From Clostridiales bacterium (GTDB lineage Bacteria; Bacillota; Clostridia; Lachnospirales; WQUN01): a stretch of 42,943 bases of DNA. The stretch lies in the NCBI GenBank assembly GCA_031269465.1, contig JAISZB010000290.1, forward strand, positions 1 through 42,943. The letters are read 5' to 3'. How positions within the stretch are numbered: position 1 is the first letter of the stretch; the number at the start of each line of letters is the position of its first letter. The notes below the pieces were generated by a model. That model did no database searches. It was not told the origin of the DNA and worked only from the letters and a program-made list of their open reading frames with translations. Of this stretch, positions 14,660 to 24,213 are shown piece after piece. The translations under genes and the position numbers were made by a program.

Positions 14660-17600
14660 ATGATATGTCCGAATTGTGGGAAAGAAGGAGACAGCGTTTT
14701 TTGCGCCGCATGCGGCACGAAGCTTCCTACAAGGGAGGAAATGGAGCGGATGCAGTCGGCGGCGCTCAAAGCTGCGGAGGAAGCTGCAGAAGAGGCGGTT
14801 GTGCTGAAAAAGGCCGCTGAGGCCGCTGTCGCCGCTGCTATGCGCAAAGCGGGAGAAGCGGCGGATGTCGCCAAAGCCCTCAAGGAGACCATTGAAGCGG
14901 AAGAGGCGGCGGCTGCCAAAGCGCGCGCGGCCGAAGAGGCCGCACTCAGAAAAGCTCTGATGGATGCGGAGGAATTGCTTCGCAAAAAAGAGGATGCGGC
15001 AGCTGCTGCGCTTGCGGAGCAGAAAGCCGCCCAAGACGCTTTGGCCGCATGGAGGGATGCCATCACCGGCCTGCGGGAGCCGCCCCCAAATCTAAGAAAC
15101 GAATCTTTTGTAGCGCCTCCGCGCATAACGAGGCCTCCGGGAGTGCCAGACGCTCGCAAGCCGGATGTGGCTCAAGACTATCCCAGAGCTCCGGTGGAAG
15201 CATCGGATTATTTGGACGACGAGCCGAACAAGCCGCCGTTGCCGGAATACAGACACAGATCCTTCGACGACGATACAGATTACGGCCGCAGGATGTCTGC
15301 GCCTGCATCCTTCAGGCCGCCAAATGAAGAGGATGATTCAAGAAGGGCCGGAGTTGGTTTATATCAGCCGCAAAGGCAGCCGGAAGCGGCACCCGGCGCG
15401 CCGCCAAAAGCGGGTTTTGCGTCAAGCCAGCCTGAAAATTACAGACCGGGCGATCCTAGGGGCGGCGCTCGCATGGGGCAGGCTGAACCGCTTAGAAATT
15501 CTGAGCTGGCGCCGAACTATCGCCCGTCAGACGCCGCTGCGGGATACCGCCCAGACGCGGCGCCGAACTACCGCCAGGCGGATCCAGCCTCGGGATACCG
15601 CCCGGCGGACGCGGCGCCGAACTATCGCCAGGCGGATCCAGCCTCGGGATACCGCCCGGCGGACGCGGCGCCGAACTATCGCCAGGCGGATCCAGCTTCG
15701 GGATACCGTCCGGCGGATGCGGCGCCGAACTACCGCCAGGCGGATCCAGCCTCAGGATACCGCCCGGCAGACTCTTCTGCCGCAGGCGCTGCACAGCAGG
15801 CTTCAAAAGCTTCTGCCTACAATCCGCCTTCGCAGAATCAGGGCTTTATTCCCGGCTCTAGCTATCAGGTTTCTCCGGGTCAGGATTATGGCGCAAGGCC
15901 TCCTCAGGGCGGCGATTACGTCTCGGTGCAGCCGCTGGCATATCGTCCGATAAACTCTGAGGCCGCGCAAAACAGCTTGCGGGACGCCGCGCGCCAGATC
16001 GACAGCGATCCCCCCAGATCGCAGGAAGCCGCCACTCTTATATCCGATGATCCGTGGAATCTGAACAATCAGAACGCTCCGCTTTGGAACGCTCAGCCTA
16101 GCTACAACCCGAATGCGACAAACGAAGAAGTTTGGGAAACCATAGTAAAAAACACCCCGCAAGATCCTGAATCGGCCAGCATTCTGCAGAAAGCGGCGGA
16201 TTACTGGAAAGCCGGCGAGACGGCTCCCCCCGTGATCAGAGAGAGGACGAACAATCCTGAGAGAACGCCCAGGCATGCGCATCCAGAGAGAACTAATCCG
16301 GAGAGGATTGCGCCTGGGGGATCGGACGAAAATTCAGCCCCGGATCCGTGGGGGTTCAATGATCCCAATGGGTTCGGGTATGCCTGGACATCTCAGCAGG
16401 GCGGCGCGGCGGTTGCCGCTGAGGATCCGAAGATAGCGTACATGCCGAATCCCGGAGCGAAGCCGAAGCGCGATCCTGCCAAAAGGGATTCGGATTATGA
16501 CGAAGACGATGAAGACTACAACGAATACGATGAAGATGATGGAGACGAAGATGATGAGGACGAAGACGACGATTATGAGAGCAAGCCGTCTTTCTTCGGC
16601 AAGTTCTTCGGATCGATGAAATCAGTTTTTACAAAAGGCGGAAAGAAAGGCTCTTCTGAGTATGACGATGAAGATGAAGACGAGGATGACGATGATGTTG
16701 AGGATGACGACGACGAAGACGACGATTCGGATGATGAAGATGATGGCGATTGGCAGTCCGATGACATCGAAGTCGACGAGGATGACGATGATGGATATGA
16801 CGACGGCGGAGATGGCGGCGGAGTCAGGAAAAAGATAGTCATTGCGATTGTCGTCGTCGGACTTGCCGTCGCTCTGGCGCTTGCCATCATCCTGATATTG
16901 AGGGAGCCTTTGATGAGGCTTATCGGCGGAACCCCAGAAATAGCCGGAACCGCCCCTCCAGCGGAAGATCTTCCAGTCGTGACGGACGCTCCGCAAGAGC
17001 AGACGTCCGATCCTGAACCAGTTGACGAGCCAGTTCCGGATGTCGGCCTCGAGTACCGGACCGCTTGGGAAAGCGCCAGATCCATGAGCGCGGATGGCAT
17101 ATCCGTTTACAGTACGGCTGATGTTCCCGGAATATACATTATGACGGATGACTACCTGGATGTCAGGCAGATATCCGACATTGAGGTGCTTCAGGCATGC
17201 TACGCAAATCCATGGATATACTATTCAACTTACGAAGGAATATTCCGCCTGAGATACGACGATGCGGGAGCAACGACCGAGCAGGTCGTCTATGAGAATT
17301 ATACAGAGCCTCTGGCATTCTTTGTGCTGGACGGATATCTATATTACCCCGGGCAGGTCGACGGAGGCCTATGCAATGTCTGCAGGATAAGCGAAGATTT
17401 GTCTGAGCACAAGATACTGATGGAAAGGGTAAGCACGGATTTCCTTGTAGACTCCAACGGAGTCTACACCTTCGGAGATGAGTCAGGAACGCCCGCTCAA
17501 AATGACATCTTCGCCAATCCGGAGCAGCCTGAAGATCCGATGTATCCTGCGAAAAATCTGTACTTCTCGGACATTCAGGCTCAAGCCAACTGGAAAATAG

Positions 17601-18130
17601 CGCGAATGAACATAGAGGAGATAGTCCAGTCCAAGCCAGCCGGGGTAGTAGTCAAAACCAGGGAGAACGGGTTTGCGGTTTACTATTACGTGTCCAAGGA
17701 CGGCGCGACTTCGAGCGTTACAGCCAGAGATACAGTCCAAGCTGAAAACGGGGTTTTCTATGAGCTTCAAGATATGGGGGGGCACTATACGCTCGTTGCG
17801 AGGCGGGATGGAGAGATAGCGCCGGTTGTGGGCGAAGTTCAGCCATTTGCGTACGCGTTCGCTAACAACGCCTTCTATTACTTCGCTGCGGCTATCGACG
17901 GCGAAAGGACTGTTTATCATTTGCATAAATTCGACTTTGGCAGCGAGACAGACAGCATGATTGCTGATTTCGGAAGAATCAACGTAAATGTAGCTGACAT
18001 GGCCAGTCAGCGCCAGGTGGGATTCGACAAGATAACGCCTGAATATATCTGCTTTGAAGGATATATGGTGAAGATGGATGGAAGCATGGTATATTATGAC
18101 AGAACCACGGGCAGTTGGCAGGATATTTGA
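14660..18130 (+). CDS. Large zinc-ribbon, coiled-coil, repeat and acidic single-TM protein
   Basis: 1156 residues from ATG 14660 (GAGGTGA 5 nt upstream); an earlier in-frame TTG at 14642 is less likely. Order of parts: zinc ribbon C3-C6-C15-C18; Ala/Glu/Lys-rich coiled coil to about 130; a Pro/Tyr/Arg-rich disordered region with four 18-residue repeats (ADPASGYRPADAAPNYR type, residues about 299-370); a highly acidic Asp/Glu tract about 610-713; one membrane helix about 724-748 (IVIAIVVVGLAVALALAIIL); and a C-terminal outer domain of about 400 residues rich in YY, IYY and Tyr/Asp pairs resembling DUF5050-like beta-propeller repeats. The N-terminal side should be cytoplasmic. Function is not known; a sensor or scaffold is a guess. 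Confidence 0.85.
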   Translation: MICPNCGKEGDSVFCAACGTKLPTREEMERMQSAALKAAEEAAEEAVVLKKAAEAAVAAAMRKAGEAADVAKALKETIEAEEAAAAKARAAEEAALRKALMDAEELLRKKEDAAAAALAEQKAAQDALAAWRDAITGLREPPPNLRNESFVAPPRITRPPGVPDARKPDVAQDYPRAPVEASDYLDDEPNKPPLPEYRHRSFDDDTDYGRRMSAPASFRPPNEEDDSRRAGVGLYQPQRQPEAAPGAPPKAGFASSQPENYRPGDPRGGARMGQAEPLRNSELAPNYRPSDAAAGYRPDAAPNYRQADPASGYRPADAAPNYRQADPASGYRPADAAPNYRQADPASGYRPADAAPNYRQADPASGYRPADSSAAGAAQQASKASAYNPPSQNQGFIPGSSYQVSPGQDYGARPPQGGDYVSVQPLAYRPINSEAAQNSLRDAARQIDSDPPRSQEAATLISDDPWNLNNQNAPLWNAQPSYNPNATNEEVWETIVKNTPQDPESASILQKAADYWKAGETAPPVIRERTNNPERTPRHAHPERTNPERIAPGGSDENSAPDPWGFNDPNGFGYAWTSQQGGAAVAAEDPKIAYMPNPGAKPKRDPAKRDSDYDEDDEDYNEYDEDDGDEDDEDEDDDYESKPSFFGKFFGSMKSVFTKGGKKGSSEYDDEDEDEDDDDVEDDDDEDDDSDDEDDGDWQSDDIEVDEDDDDGYDDGGDGGGVRKKIVIAIVVVGLAVALALAIILILREPLMRLIGGTPEIAGTAPPAEDLPVVTDAPQEQTSDPEPVDEPVPDVGLEYRTAWESARSMSADGISVYSTADVPGIYIMTDDYLDVRQISDIEVLQACYANPWIYYSTYEGIFRLRYDDAGATTEQVVYENYTEPLAFFVLDGYLYYPGQVDGGLCNVCRISEDLSEHKILMERVSTDFLVDSNGVYTFGDESGTPAQNDIFANPEQPEDPMYPAKNLYFSDIQAQANWKIARMNIEEIVQSKPAGVVVKTRENGFAVYYYVSKDGATSSVTARDTVQAENGVFYELQDMGGHYTLVARRDGEIAPVVGEVQPFAYAFANNAFYYFAAAIDGERTVYHLHKFDFGSETDSMIADFGRINVNVADMASQRQVGFDKITPEYICFEGYMVKMDGSMVYYDRTTGSWQDI
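15554..15769 (+). repeat. Four tandem 54-bp coding repeats
   Basis: Units start at 15554, 15608, 15662 and 15716, each 54 bp and differing by only a few silent changes, encoding DAAPNYRQADPASGYRPA. Shorter degenerate units (NYRPSDAAAGYRPDAAP) precede them. They lie within the gene at 14660 and are prone to copy-number change. Confidence 0.95.
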
Positions 18131-18140
18131 GAAAAGGATA

Positions 18141-18184
18141 AAAAGCAAGGCGGGCCGTAAAAAGCGCTCGCCTTGCTTTTATTT
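18141..18184 (+). terminator. Intrinsic terminator after the zinc-ribbon protein gene
   Basis: AAAAGCAAGGCG (18141-18152) pairs perfectly with CGCCTTGCTTTT (18169-18180), a 12-bp stem, followed by ATTTT. It could also work leftwards for ppk1. Confidence 0.85.
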
Positions 18185-18242
18185 TGCACTCGCTGTATAA
18201 TCAAGCTCCAAAAAAGGCAGTTTTATATGAAAAGCAGTATAT
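18184..18242. mobile_element. MITE-like element, copy 11 (right half only)
   Basis: Only one half is present: GCACTCGCTGTATAATCAAG, then CTCCAAAAAAGGCAG, ending TTATATGAAAAGCAGTATA. It begins immediately at the T-tract of the terminator. Confidence 0.8.
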
Positions 18243-18280
18243 TTGGCGGGAGAAGATCCCGCCTATTAGGAAGAGCGCTT

Positions 18281-20392
18281 CTATTCTTGGCTGTGAAGTA
18301 TGGGTTTGAAGATTTCGCGGTTTGATTGCTCAATGTAATCCGCTACGCTTTTTACCGCTTGGTCGTAGAAGCGAAGCTGGGACTGGATGTGCTCTTTTCC
18401 CCTGCGGTCGACTTTCTCGTAAGATCCGTCGGGTTGCTGCACTCTAAGCTTCACTGTATCGGACAACGTTGTTTCAAGGATGTCTATAAGCTTTTCCTTA
18501 AGGGAAGCGTCTTCTACGGGAAATGCGACTTCTACGCGCCGATCGAGGTTTCTGGGCATGAGATCCGCGCTGGAGAGAAAAATCTTTGGATTTCCCCCGT
18601 TTTCAAAGTAGTAGATTCTGCTGTGCTCTAGAAACCTGTCTACTATGCTCATGACGGAAATGTTTTCGCTTATGCCCTCAAGCCCGCTCTTAAGGCAGCA
18701 TATGCCGCGCACTATGAGCTTTATCTTTACGCCGGCGATGGAAGCCTTGTACAGGGCTTGAATGATGCCTATATCAACCAGCGAATTCATTTTCGCCAAA
18801 ATGCAGGCGTCTTTTCCCTCGCGGGCGTTTTTAGCCTCTGCGGCGATATAGTGGAGGAACATGGCGCGCAGGGAGGTAGGAGCTACTGCCAGCTTGTTCC
18901 AGCTGGATGTGGCTGAGTAGCCTGTGAGGACGTTGAAAAGCTTGGAAACGTCCTGGCCGAATGTCTCGCGGCAAGTGAAAAAGCCTATGTCAGTATATAT
19001 CTTTGCGGTGGAGTCGTTGTAGTTGCCTGTTCCCAAGTGGATGTAGCGGCGGATGCCGTCATCTTCCCTGCGCACTACAAGGCATATCTTGCAGTGTATT
19101 TTCAGGCCTACCAGGCCGTATACCACGTGGCATCCGGATTGTTCAAGCTTTTTCGCCCAGTTTATGTTGTTTTCCTCATCGAAGCGGGCTTTCAGCTCCA
19201 CAAGGACAGTCACCTGCTTGCCGTTTTCAGCAGCCTGCATCAAGGCGCTGACTATGGGGGAATGCCCTGAAACGCGGTAAAGGGTCTGCTTTATGGCAAG
19301 CACCTGTGGATCCGAGGCTGCGGTTTTCACGTAGTTCACTACGCAGTCAAAGGATTCATAGGGGTGATGCACCAAGATGTCTTTTTCGCGGATAACTTGG
19401 AAGATGTCTTCGCGATCCAGGAAATCTATGCAGGGCTGCGGCGAGAGCGGCTTGTTGCGATAGGCTTCGAATCCAGGAAGGTTTGAGAATGACATCCAAA
19501 CCGTCAGATCCAAAGGGCCGCTTGTTTCGTAGATGTCCTCGGATGTTAAATCAAGAGAAGATTCAAGAAATCTCCTTGACGACTTTCCGATGGATTTTTC
19601 GACTTCAAGCCTGACAGGATCGCCCCATTTGCGTCTTTTGATGGATTTTTCCATTTCATTCAGGAGATCTTCAGCCTCCTCCTCGTCAATTGACAAGTCG
19701 GAGTTTCTGGTCATGCGGAAAGTGGAGGCGCTTAGTACGATATAGCCCTCAAACAGGTCTTCCACATGGGCTGCGACTATGTCTTCCAGCAGGATGAACT
19801 GGCGCTTGTCGTCGTCGCAAGGAAGGGGCAAAATTCGCGATATTACCGTTGGTATCTGGAGAACCGCGAAAATGTCCTCTTCTTTATCAGGACTCATAAG
19901 CTCTATTATTAGATTTAAGGTTTTGTTGTTAAGGAGCGGGAAAGGCCGGCTGCCGTCTATCGCCATAGGCGTGAGGATGGGATACACGGTACTTTTGAAG
20001 TACCGGTTCACGACCTCTTTCTGCATCTCATTCAAGTCTTCGAAGCCCAAGATGGAGATGCCTTCCTTTTCCAAAGCCGCAAGTATCGATCGGTTCAGGC
20101 AGCTGTACTGCCTGTTAACCATGTCATGAGCTTTTATTGATATGGCGTGGAGCTGCTGCTTGGGGGTAAGACCCGCAGGCTCGCCCTTTGGGGATTCAGC
20201 CGCATCTAAATTCCAGAGGTTTGAGACTCGCACCATGAAGAATTCATCAAGATTTGAGGCGGTTATCGCCAAGAATCTGAGTCTTTCCATCAGGAGGTTG
20301 CCTTTGTCCTGAGCCTCCTCAAGGACGCGTTCATTGAACTCAAGCCAGCTCAGCTCGCGATTGAAGTAGTAGTTTGGGTTTGATAAATCCAT
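18281..20392 (-). CDS. ppk1: Polyphosphate kinase
   Basis: PPK1, 703 residues from the ATG at 20392. It builds polyphosphate from ATP through a phosphohistidine. N-terminal FNRELSWLEFNERVLEEA and SNLDEFFMVRVS are diagnostic. The phosphorylated His is at 433 (GLKIHCKI) and the second catalytic His at 590 (FLEHSRIYYFENGG), with GTGNYND between. The start overlaps the ppx stop by one base (TGATG), with AAGG 7 nt upstream, so the two are coupled. A GTG three bases earlier is possible. It is the last gene of cls-ppx-ppk1. Confidence 0.97.
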   Translation of the reverse strand: MDLSNPNYYFNRELSWLEFNERVLEEAQDKGNLLMERLRFLAITASNLDEFFMVRVSNLWNLDAAESPKGEPAGLTPKQQLHAISIKAHDMVNRQYSCLNRSILAALEKEGISILGFEDLNEMQKEVVNRYFKSTVYPILTPMAIDGSRPFPLLNNKTLNLIIELMSPDKEEDIFAVLQIPTVISRILPLPCDDDKRQFILLEDIVAAHVEDLFEGYIVLSASTFRMTRNSDLSIDEEEAEDLLNEMEKSIKRRKWGDPVRLEVEKSIGKSSRRFLESSLDLTSEDIYETSGPLDLTVWMSFSNLPGFEAYRNKPLSPQPCIDFLDREDIFQVIREKDILVHHPYESFDCVVNYVKTAASDPQVLAIKQTLYRVSGHSPIVSALMQAAENGKQVTVLVELKARFDEENNINWAKKLEQSGCHVVYGLVGLKIHCKICLVVRREDDGIRRYIHLGTGNYNDSTAKIYTDIGFFTCRETFGQDVSKLFNVLTGYSATSSWNKLAVAPTSLRAMFLHYIAAEAKNAREGKDACILAKMNSLVDIGIIQALYKASIAGVKIKLIVRGICCLKSGLEGISENISVMSIVDRFLEHSRIYYFENGGNPKIFLSSADLMPRNLDRRVEVAFPVEDASLKEKLIDILETTLSDTVKLRVQQPDGSYEKVDRRGKEHIQSQLRFYDQAVKSVADYIEQSNREIFKPILHSQE

Positions 20393-21930
20393 CACAAAAC
20401 CTTCTTTTTCCGTATAACCGCTTTCATCCCGAAAACCTCTTCAAAGAAACGCCCCTTTTCTTTGAATGACCACTGCTCTAGATCAGTGTTCTTGTCGGTG
20501 GTTATCGTTATAAGCAGTTCGCCGTCTGTAGTTTTTACGTCGATCTCCTTGAATTTCTGCTTGTGGCTTCTGTCAAGCGAGTCTGCAAGGCGAAGAATGG
20601 CAACGAGCTTGGAAACAAGGACTCTATTGAAAAGATCAAGCTTTCTGTAGTTGTCATCCGCAAGAGACGGCAAGTCAACCGAGTGGTAAAGCGCAAGATT
20701 AGCAACTATCTCGACTTCCAGCTGATTCAAGCCGACTATTTCGGATCCTGATATTATTTCATATGAATGCTTGTGGTGGCGGCTTAAATTTATGAACTTT
20801 CCTATGTCATGAAGTATGGCGCCAAGCTGAAGAAGAAGCTTTTCTCTTTGGCCCATTCCATGAATTTTCTTCATCTTGTCGAATATCTTCACTGCAAAGC
20901 CCATTACGCACAGATAGTGCCCTTCAACTGCGTCATTCTTCTTTGCCAGCGCTGTCGCGCAGAGCAGCGTATTCTTTGCGAAATCTTTGTTAATATCGTT
21001 GAAATCATCGGGGCAGAGCATCTCGTAGAGGATGGCGTCCGAGAGCATGAGCTGGGAGGCCGTAATTGACTCCGCTTTCGTGAACTGCAGCAGATTGTCG
21101 TAGATGCACATGGCGGGCAGGAGAACTTCCGCCTTGTCTATAGGTATGGTGTATTCGCTCGCTACCTGATCCGTAGTCTTCATCTTAACATCGCGGTAGA
21201 AGGCGAGGAACTTTTCCTTGGATATGGTGTAGAATAAGCCCTTCTTCTCGGCGTTTGTCAGATCGGCGACCATCTCTATCTCGGTTCCGGCGACTATGAA
21301 GTGCTTTATATTTTCGGGTATGCTGTTTTCCAGCATATCGGTAAAGCTTACCAGGTATTCTTCGAGAACCACGTAAAACTCGCTTGAATATTCCTGAATG
21401 TCGTCAAAGAGCTCGCTTATCCTCAGAGAGCCGACTTTGATGCTTTGAGTGTAAGGAATCCTGCCATCTTCAAGAATGGAGACGCCTATGTTCCCAGAGC
21501 CGATGAAGACCATCATGGCCGAGTACTTGATGTCTTCTTTCAGGAAGCGCGTTAGCAGCTTGTAGATGTAGAGCTTTTCCTGCATATCGTCCATGACGGC
21601 TATGCTTAAGCCAGTCTTTATCTTCACCTGATCCAAGAAGTAGTCTACATTCGTGGCTTCTCGAACTGCGGTTGTCGCTATGGCGCGTATGTCGGAGACG
21701 CCGTATTCGCGGATGATTGAAAGGAAGTTCTTTATGATTTCGCATGCCTTGTCGACCCTCTCGAAGCTGATCTTGCCGGAGTTGAAAGTGTCCCGGCCCA
21801 GGCTCAGTGGATATGTGAGGCTCTCCAGGTATTTGAGCTTGCCCTTTACAATCTGCGAAATTTTCAGGCGCAACTCATTTGAGCCGATATCGACTACAGC
21901 GGCCATTTCAAATTTGTCTTTTTTAGGCAT
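20392..21930 (-). CDS. ppx: Ppx/GppA exopolyphosphatase-family protein with HD domain
   Basis: 512 residues from ATG 21930 (GGGAGAG 5 nt upstream); earlier in-frame Met codons lack a ribosome site. The N-terminal half is the actin-like Ppx/GppA fold starting AAVVDIGSNELRLKIS; typical enzymes release phosphate from polyphosphate or hydrolyse pppGpp. The C-terminal half has an HD-type domain with LGAILHDIGKFI and HHKHSYEI (around residue 370). The gene is coupled to ppk1, which makes the polymer, so a polyphosphate role is the best reading. Which activity dominates cannot be told from sequence. Confidence 0.92.
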   Translation of the reverse strand: MPKKDKFEMAAVVDIGSNELRLKISQIVKGKLKYLESLTYPLSLGRDTFNSGKISFERVDKACEIIKNFLSIIREYGVSDIRAIATTAVREATNVDYFLDQVKIKTGLSIAVMDDMQEKLYIYKLLTRFLKEDIKYSAMMVFIGSGNIGVSILEDGRIPYTQSIKVGSLRISELFDDIQEYSSEFYVVLEEYLVSFTDMLENSIPENIKHFIVAGTEIEMVADLTNAEKKGLFYTISKEKFLAFYRDVKMKTTDQVASEYTIPIDKAEVLLPAMCIYDNLLQFTKAESITASQLMLSDAILYEMLCPDDFNDINKDFAKNTLLCATALAKKNDAVEGHYLCVMGFAVKIFDKMKKIHGMGQREKLLLQLGAILHDIGKFINLSRHHKHSYEIISGSEIVGLNQLEVEIVANLALYHSVDLPSLADDNYRKLDLFNRVLVSKLVAILRLADSLDRSHKQKFKEIDVKTTDGELLITITTDKNTDLEQWSFKEKGRFFEEVFGMKAVIRKKKVL

Positions 21931-22000
21931 TAGTCTCTCCCTCTGGATATGCTGCATGAGGATCAATGGCGCATTTGAAATGCTCAAGCCGCTTGCCGGC

Positions 22001-23488
22001 TTACAAAAGCGGCGAGAGCAGCCTTGATACAGACTCCCGTATTTTCGTCCAATGGCTTCTGTTCTTATATTCTTCCCCGTCTATGAGCGTGCAGTCTTCT
22101 ATGTCTCTGAGATACTGCTCTTCAAGGGCAGCCGCAACTTCCTGATCGTAGATGAAGGCGTTGCATTCAAAGTTCAGCTTGAAGCTTCTTACATCCATAT
22201 TGGCGGTGCCTACGGAGGAGACAAGCGAGTCTATCATAACTACTTTGCTGTGGACAAAGCCTTTTTCATACTTGTAGCACTTTACGCCTACCTCCAGAAG
22301 CTCTCCCAGATATGACAGGCTGGCCCAGTAAACGAAAGGGTGATCCGGATGCGCGGGTATCATGATGCGCACGTCTATTCCGGAGAGCGCGGCTATCCTG
22401 AGCGCTTCAAAAATGCTGTCATCGGGTACGAAGTAAGGGCTTTGGATGTAGACGGATTTGTCCGCCTCGTTTATCATCTTGACATAGGCGTAGAGGATGT
22501 TGTGCTGAGCGGTGTCCGGACCGCTGGAGACGATTTGCATCGCGACGCCCTTCGTGTAGTTTATTACCTTTGGGAAGTATCCGTCTGAGAGCTTTATGCC
22601 ATCGGGAGAGCAGAAGTTCCAGTCCATGAGAAACCGCAGCTCAAGCTGGCTTACGGCGTCGCCTTTTATTTTCAAGTGCGTGTCCCGCCAGTACCCGAAT
22701 CTCTTGACCATTCCCAGATACTCGTTTCCTACATTGAGCCCTCCGATGTAGCCGATGTCTCCGTCTATCACGCATATTTTCCGATGGTTGCGGAAATTTA
22801 TGCGTATGAAGTGCGGGGGCAGGAATTCCGCCAGGCGGCCGCCAGCAGCGGTCAGCGGCATGAACGCCCTCCTGGGGGTCCAGATGCAGCCCATGCCGTC
22901 TATCAGGAATCGCACGTCGACGCCTTCAGCGGCTTTTTCCGCGAGTGCTTCAATTAATCTGCATCCGGTTTCGTCATTTCTTACTATATAATACTGCAAA
23001 TGGATGAAATGCTTGGCAGCCCTTATGTCGGCAAGCATTTCATCGAACTTGGACTTCCCCTCGAAAAAGAGGGTCAAGTGGTTGTTGTTTGAGAAAGCGC
23101 CGTTTCCAGAGAAGAAGTTCAGGTAGATCATGTCGTTGAAGTGCTCGGCGCCTTTTACTTGAAGGATGTTGCGCTGCCCTATGAAGCTGGACTGCTCTTG
23201 AAGGAAATCGCTGCCGCTTATTTCTATCAGCCTGTCGTATATTTTTTCATCCTTTGAAGCCTTTGCGGCGAAAACGCGGTACTTTCTGCTGTCAAGACCG
23301 ACCAGCAGGTAGAAAATAAACCCCACGTAAGGCACAAGAGTTATTATGACCAGCCATGCCCAGGTAACGGCAGGATTTCGCCTTTCATAAAATACGACTA
23401 CAATCGCGAAAAAAATGTTAAGTACAGTTGCCGCAGAGGGCAGCCACAGAATGATATCTCTAAGCAATATCTTTATGTCATTTATCAA
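22001..23488 (-). CDS. cls: Cardiolipin synthase (phospholipase D family)
   Basis: 495-residue membrane enzyme joining two phosphatidylglycerols into cardiolipin. Two N-terminal membrane helices are visible (LWLPSAATVLNIFFAIVVVF and AWLVIITLVPYVGFIFYLLV). Both catalytic HKD motifs are present: FRNHRKICVIDGDIGYIGG and FVHSKVVMIDSLVSSVGTAN. The start is TTG at 23488 with GGAGGG 6 nt upstream and no nearby ATG. It is first in the cls-ppx-ppk1 row, 70 nt before ppx. A promoter lies at 23519-23546, inside a repeat copy. Confidence 0.96.
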   Translation of the reverse strand: MINDIKILLRDIILWLPSAATVLNIFFAIVVVFYERRNPAVTWAWLVIITLVPYVGFIFYLLVGLDSRKYRVFAAKASKDEKIYDRLIEISGSDFLQEQSSFIGQRNILQVKGAEHFNDMIYLNFFSGNGAFSNNNHLTLFFEGKSKFDEMLADIRAAKHFIHLQYYIVRNDETGCRLIEALAEKAAEGVDVRFLIDGMGCIWTPRRAFMPLTAAGGRLAEFLPPHFIRINFRNHRKICVIDGDIGYIGGLNVGNEYLGMVKRFGYWRDTHLKIKGDAVSQLELRFLMDWNFCSPDGIKLSDGYFPKVINYTKGVAMQIVSSGPDTAQHNILYAYVKMINEADKSVYIQSPYFVPDDSIFEALRIAALSGIDVRIMIPAHPDHPFVYWASLSYLGELLEVGVKCYKYEKGFVHSKVVMIDSLVSSVGTANMDVRSFKLNFECNAFIYDQEVAAALEEQYLRDIEDCTLIDGEEYKNRSHWTKIRESVSRLLSPLL

Positions 23489-23518
23489 TTAGTTCCCTCC
23501 AGTAGCATAAGTATTCAT

Positions 23519-23546
23519 ACTATACCGATTTGGGGTCAAATGTAAA
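23519..23546 (-). promoter_or_regulatory. Promoter of cls formed by repeat sequence
   Basis: Minus strand TTTACA (23541-23546), 16-nt spacer, TATAGT (23519-23524). The -10 is the terminal TATA of the short repeat copy and the -35 lies within it. It sits about 30 nt upstream of the TTG start. Confidence 0.55.
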
Positions 23547-23563
23547 CATGCAAATCAGTACAA
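23519..23563. mobile_element. MITE-like element, copy 12 (miniature)
   Basis: About 45 bp consisting of little more than the two ends: ACTATACCGATTTGGGGTCA and CATGCAAATCAGTACA. It lies directly upstream of cls. Confidence 0.65.
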
Positions 23564-23650
23564 TTCAATGGTTCAAACTGCGGCGCAGGGCTTGCCAGGG
23601 CTTATCAGCCGCAGGCTGCCAGTATTTTCACCCCTGCGGCGCTGCATGCT

Positions 23651-23870
23651 GAATTGCACCCGAAAGCTCCGTTTTTTGCTTGATTATACAATTAGCGCGA
23701 AACGCAGGCATCGGCATTTAGCAGCTTGAAGGCGGTTAACCCTGCAAGAAAATCAGTGCATTTGATTGAGGATTGTTTTGCAGTCAAATGTTGCTGTTTT
23801 GGAGGATGACTTTCAATTAGACTATGTATAATCGACCTCAAAACAGGTGATTTTATATGCAGTTCATATA
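23651..23870. mobile_element. Two decayed MITE-like copies (13, 14) in tandem
   Basis: 23651-23765 contains GAAAGCTCC, TTGCTTGATTATACAATTAG and, at the far end, CAGTGCATTTGATTGAGG. 23771-23870 contains TTTTGCAGTCAAATGTTGCT, then ATGTATAATCGACCTCAAAA and TTTTATATGCAGTTCATATA. The second copy shares its last TATA with the next element. Confidence 0.6.
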
Positions 23871-23993
23871 CCGATTTTCATCAATGTTCCTTTTTTTGTT
23901 GACTGTCCATTGAGTGGTGCGATTGATATCGGCATTTTGCGCTCGCTGTATAATCAAGCTCCCAAAAAGGCAATTTAGTACGAAAATCAATAT
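23867..23993. mobile_element. MITE-like element, copy 15 (full length)
   Basis: 127 bp. Left end TATACCGATTTTCATCAATG, core TCCATTGAGTGGTGCGATTG then ATATCGGCATTTTGCGCTCG, right end GCAATTTAGTACGAAAATCA. It abuts copy 14 at a shared TATA, consistent with insertion at TA. Confidence 0.8.
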
Positions 23994-24110
23994 TTCAACC
24001 GAGCCTAATGCTCGCTAAAAAACCGGAACTTGCGGAGGTGGCTGGTATTCTCGCGAGCCGCAGCAAATATATTGAAATTCGCCAATTCTGCTTGCGGGAC
24101 TTATTAAGTT

Positions 24111-24213
24111 CAACGCGCAGCTATGGGCGCCGATTTTGCAGTCTGAATATCCACGGAGACGCTGCATAATCAAGCTCCAAAATCGGAACTTTCCAATGCA
24201 TATCTGCATAGGA
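24111..24213. mobile_element. Decayed MITE-like element, copy 16
   Basis: GCCGATTTTGCAGTCTGAAT on the left; GCATAATCAAGCTCCAAAAT, CGGAACTTTCC and ATGCATATCTGCATA on the right. The core is largely lost. Confidence 0.5.

Noticed and set aside
14563..15159. 198-residue antisense frame with many Ala/Ser
   Set aside because: Shadow of the Ala-rich coiled-coil coding sequence on the other strand; no start signals.
16573..17100. Serine-rich antisense frame
   Set aside because: Complement of the Asp/Glu tract (GAT/GAC read backwards gives Ser); not a gene.
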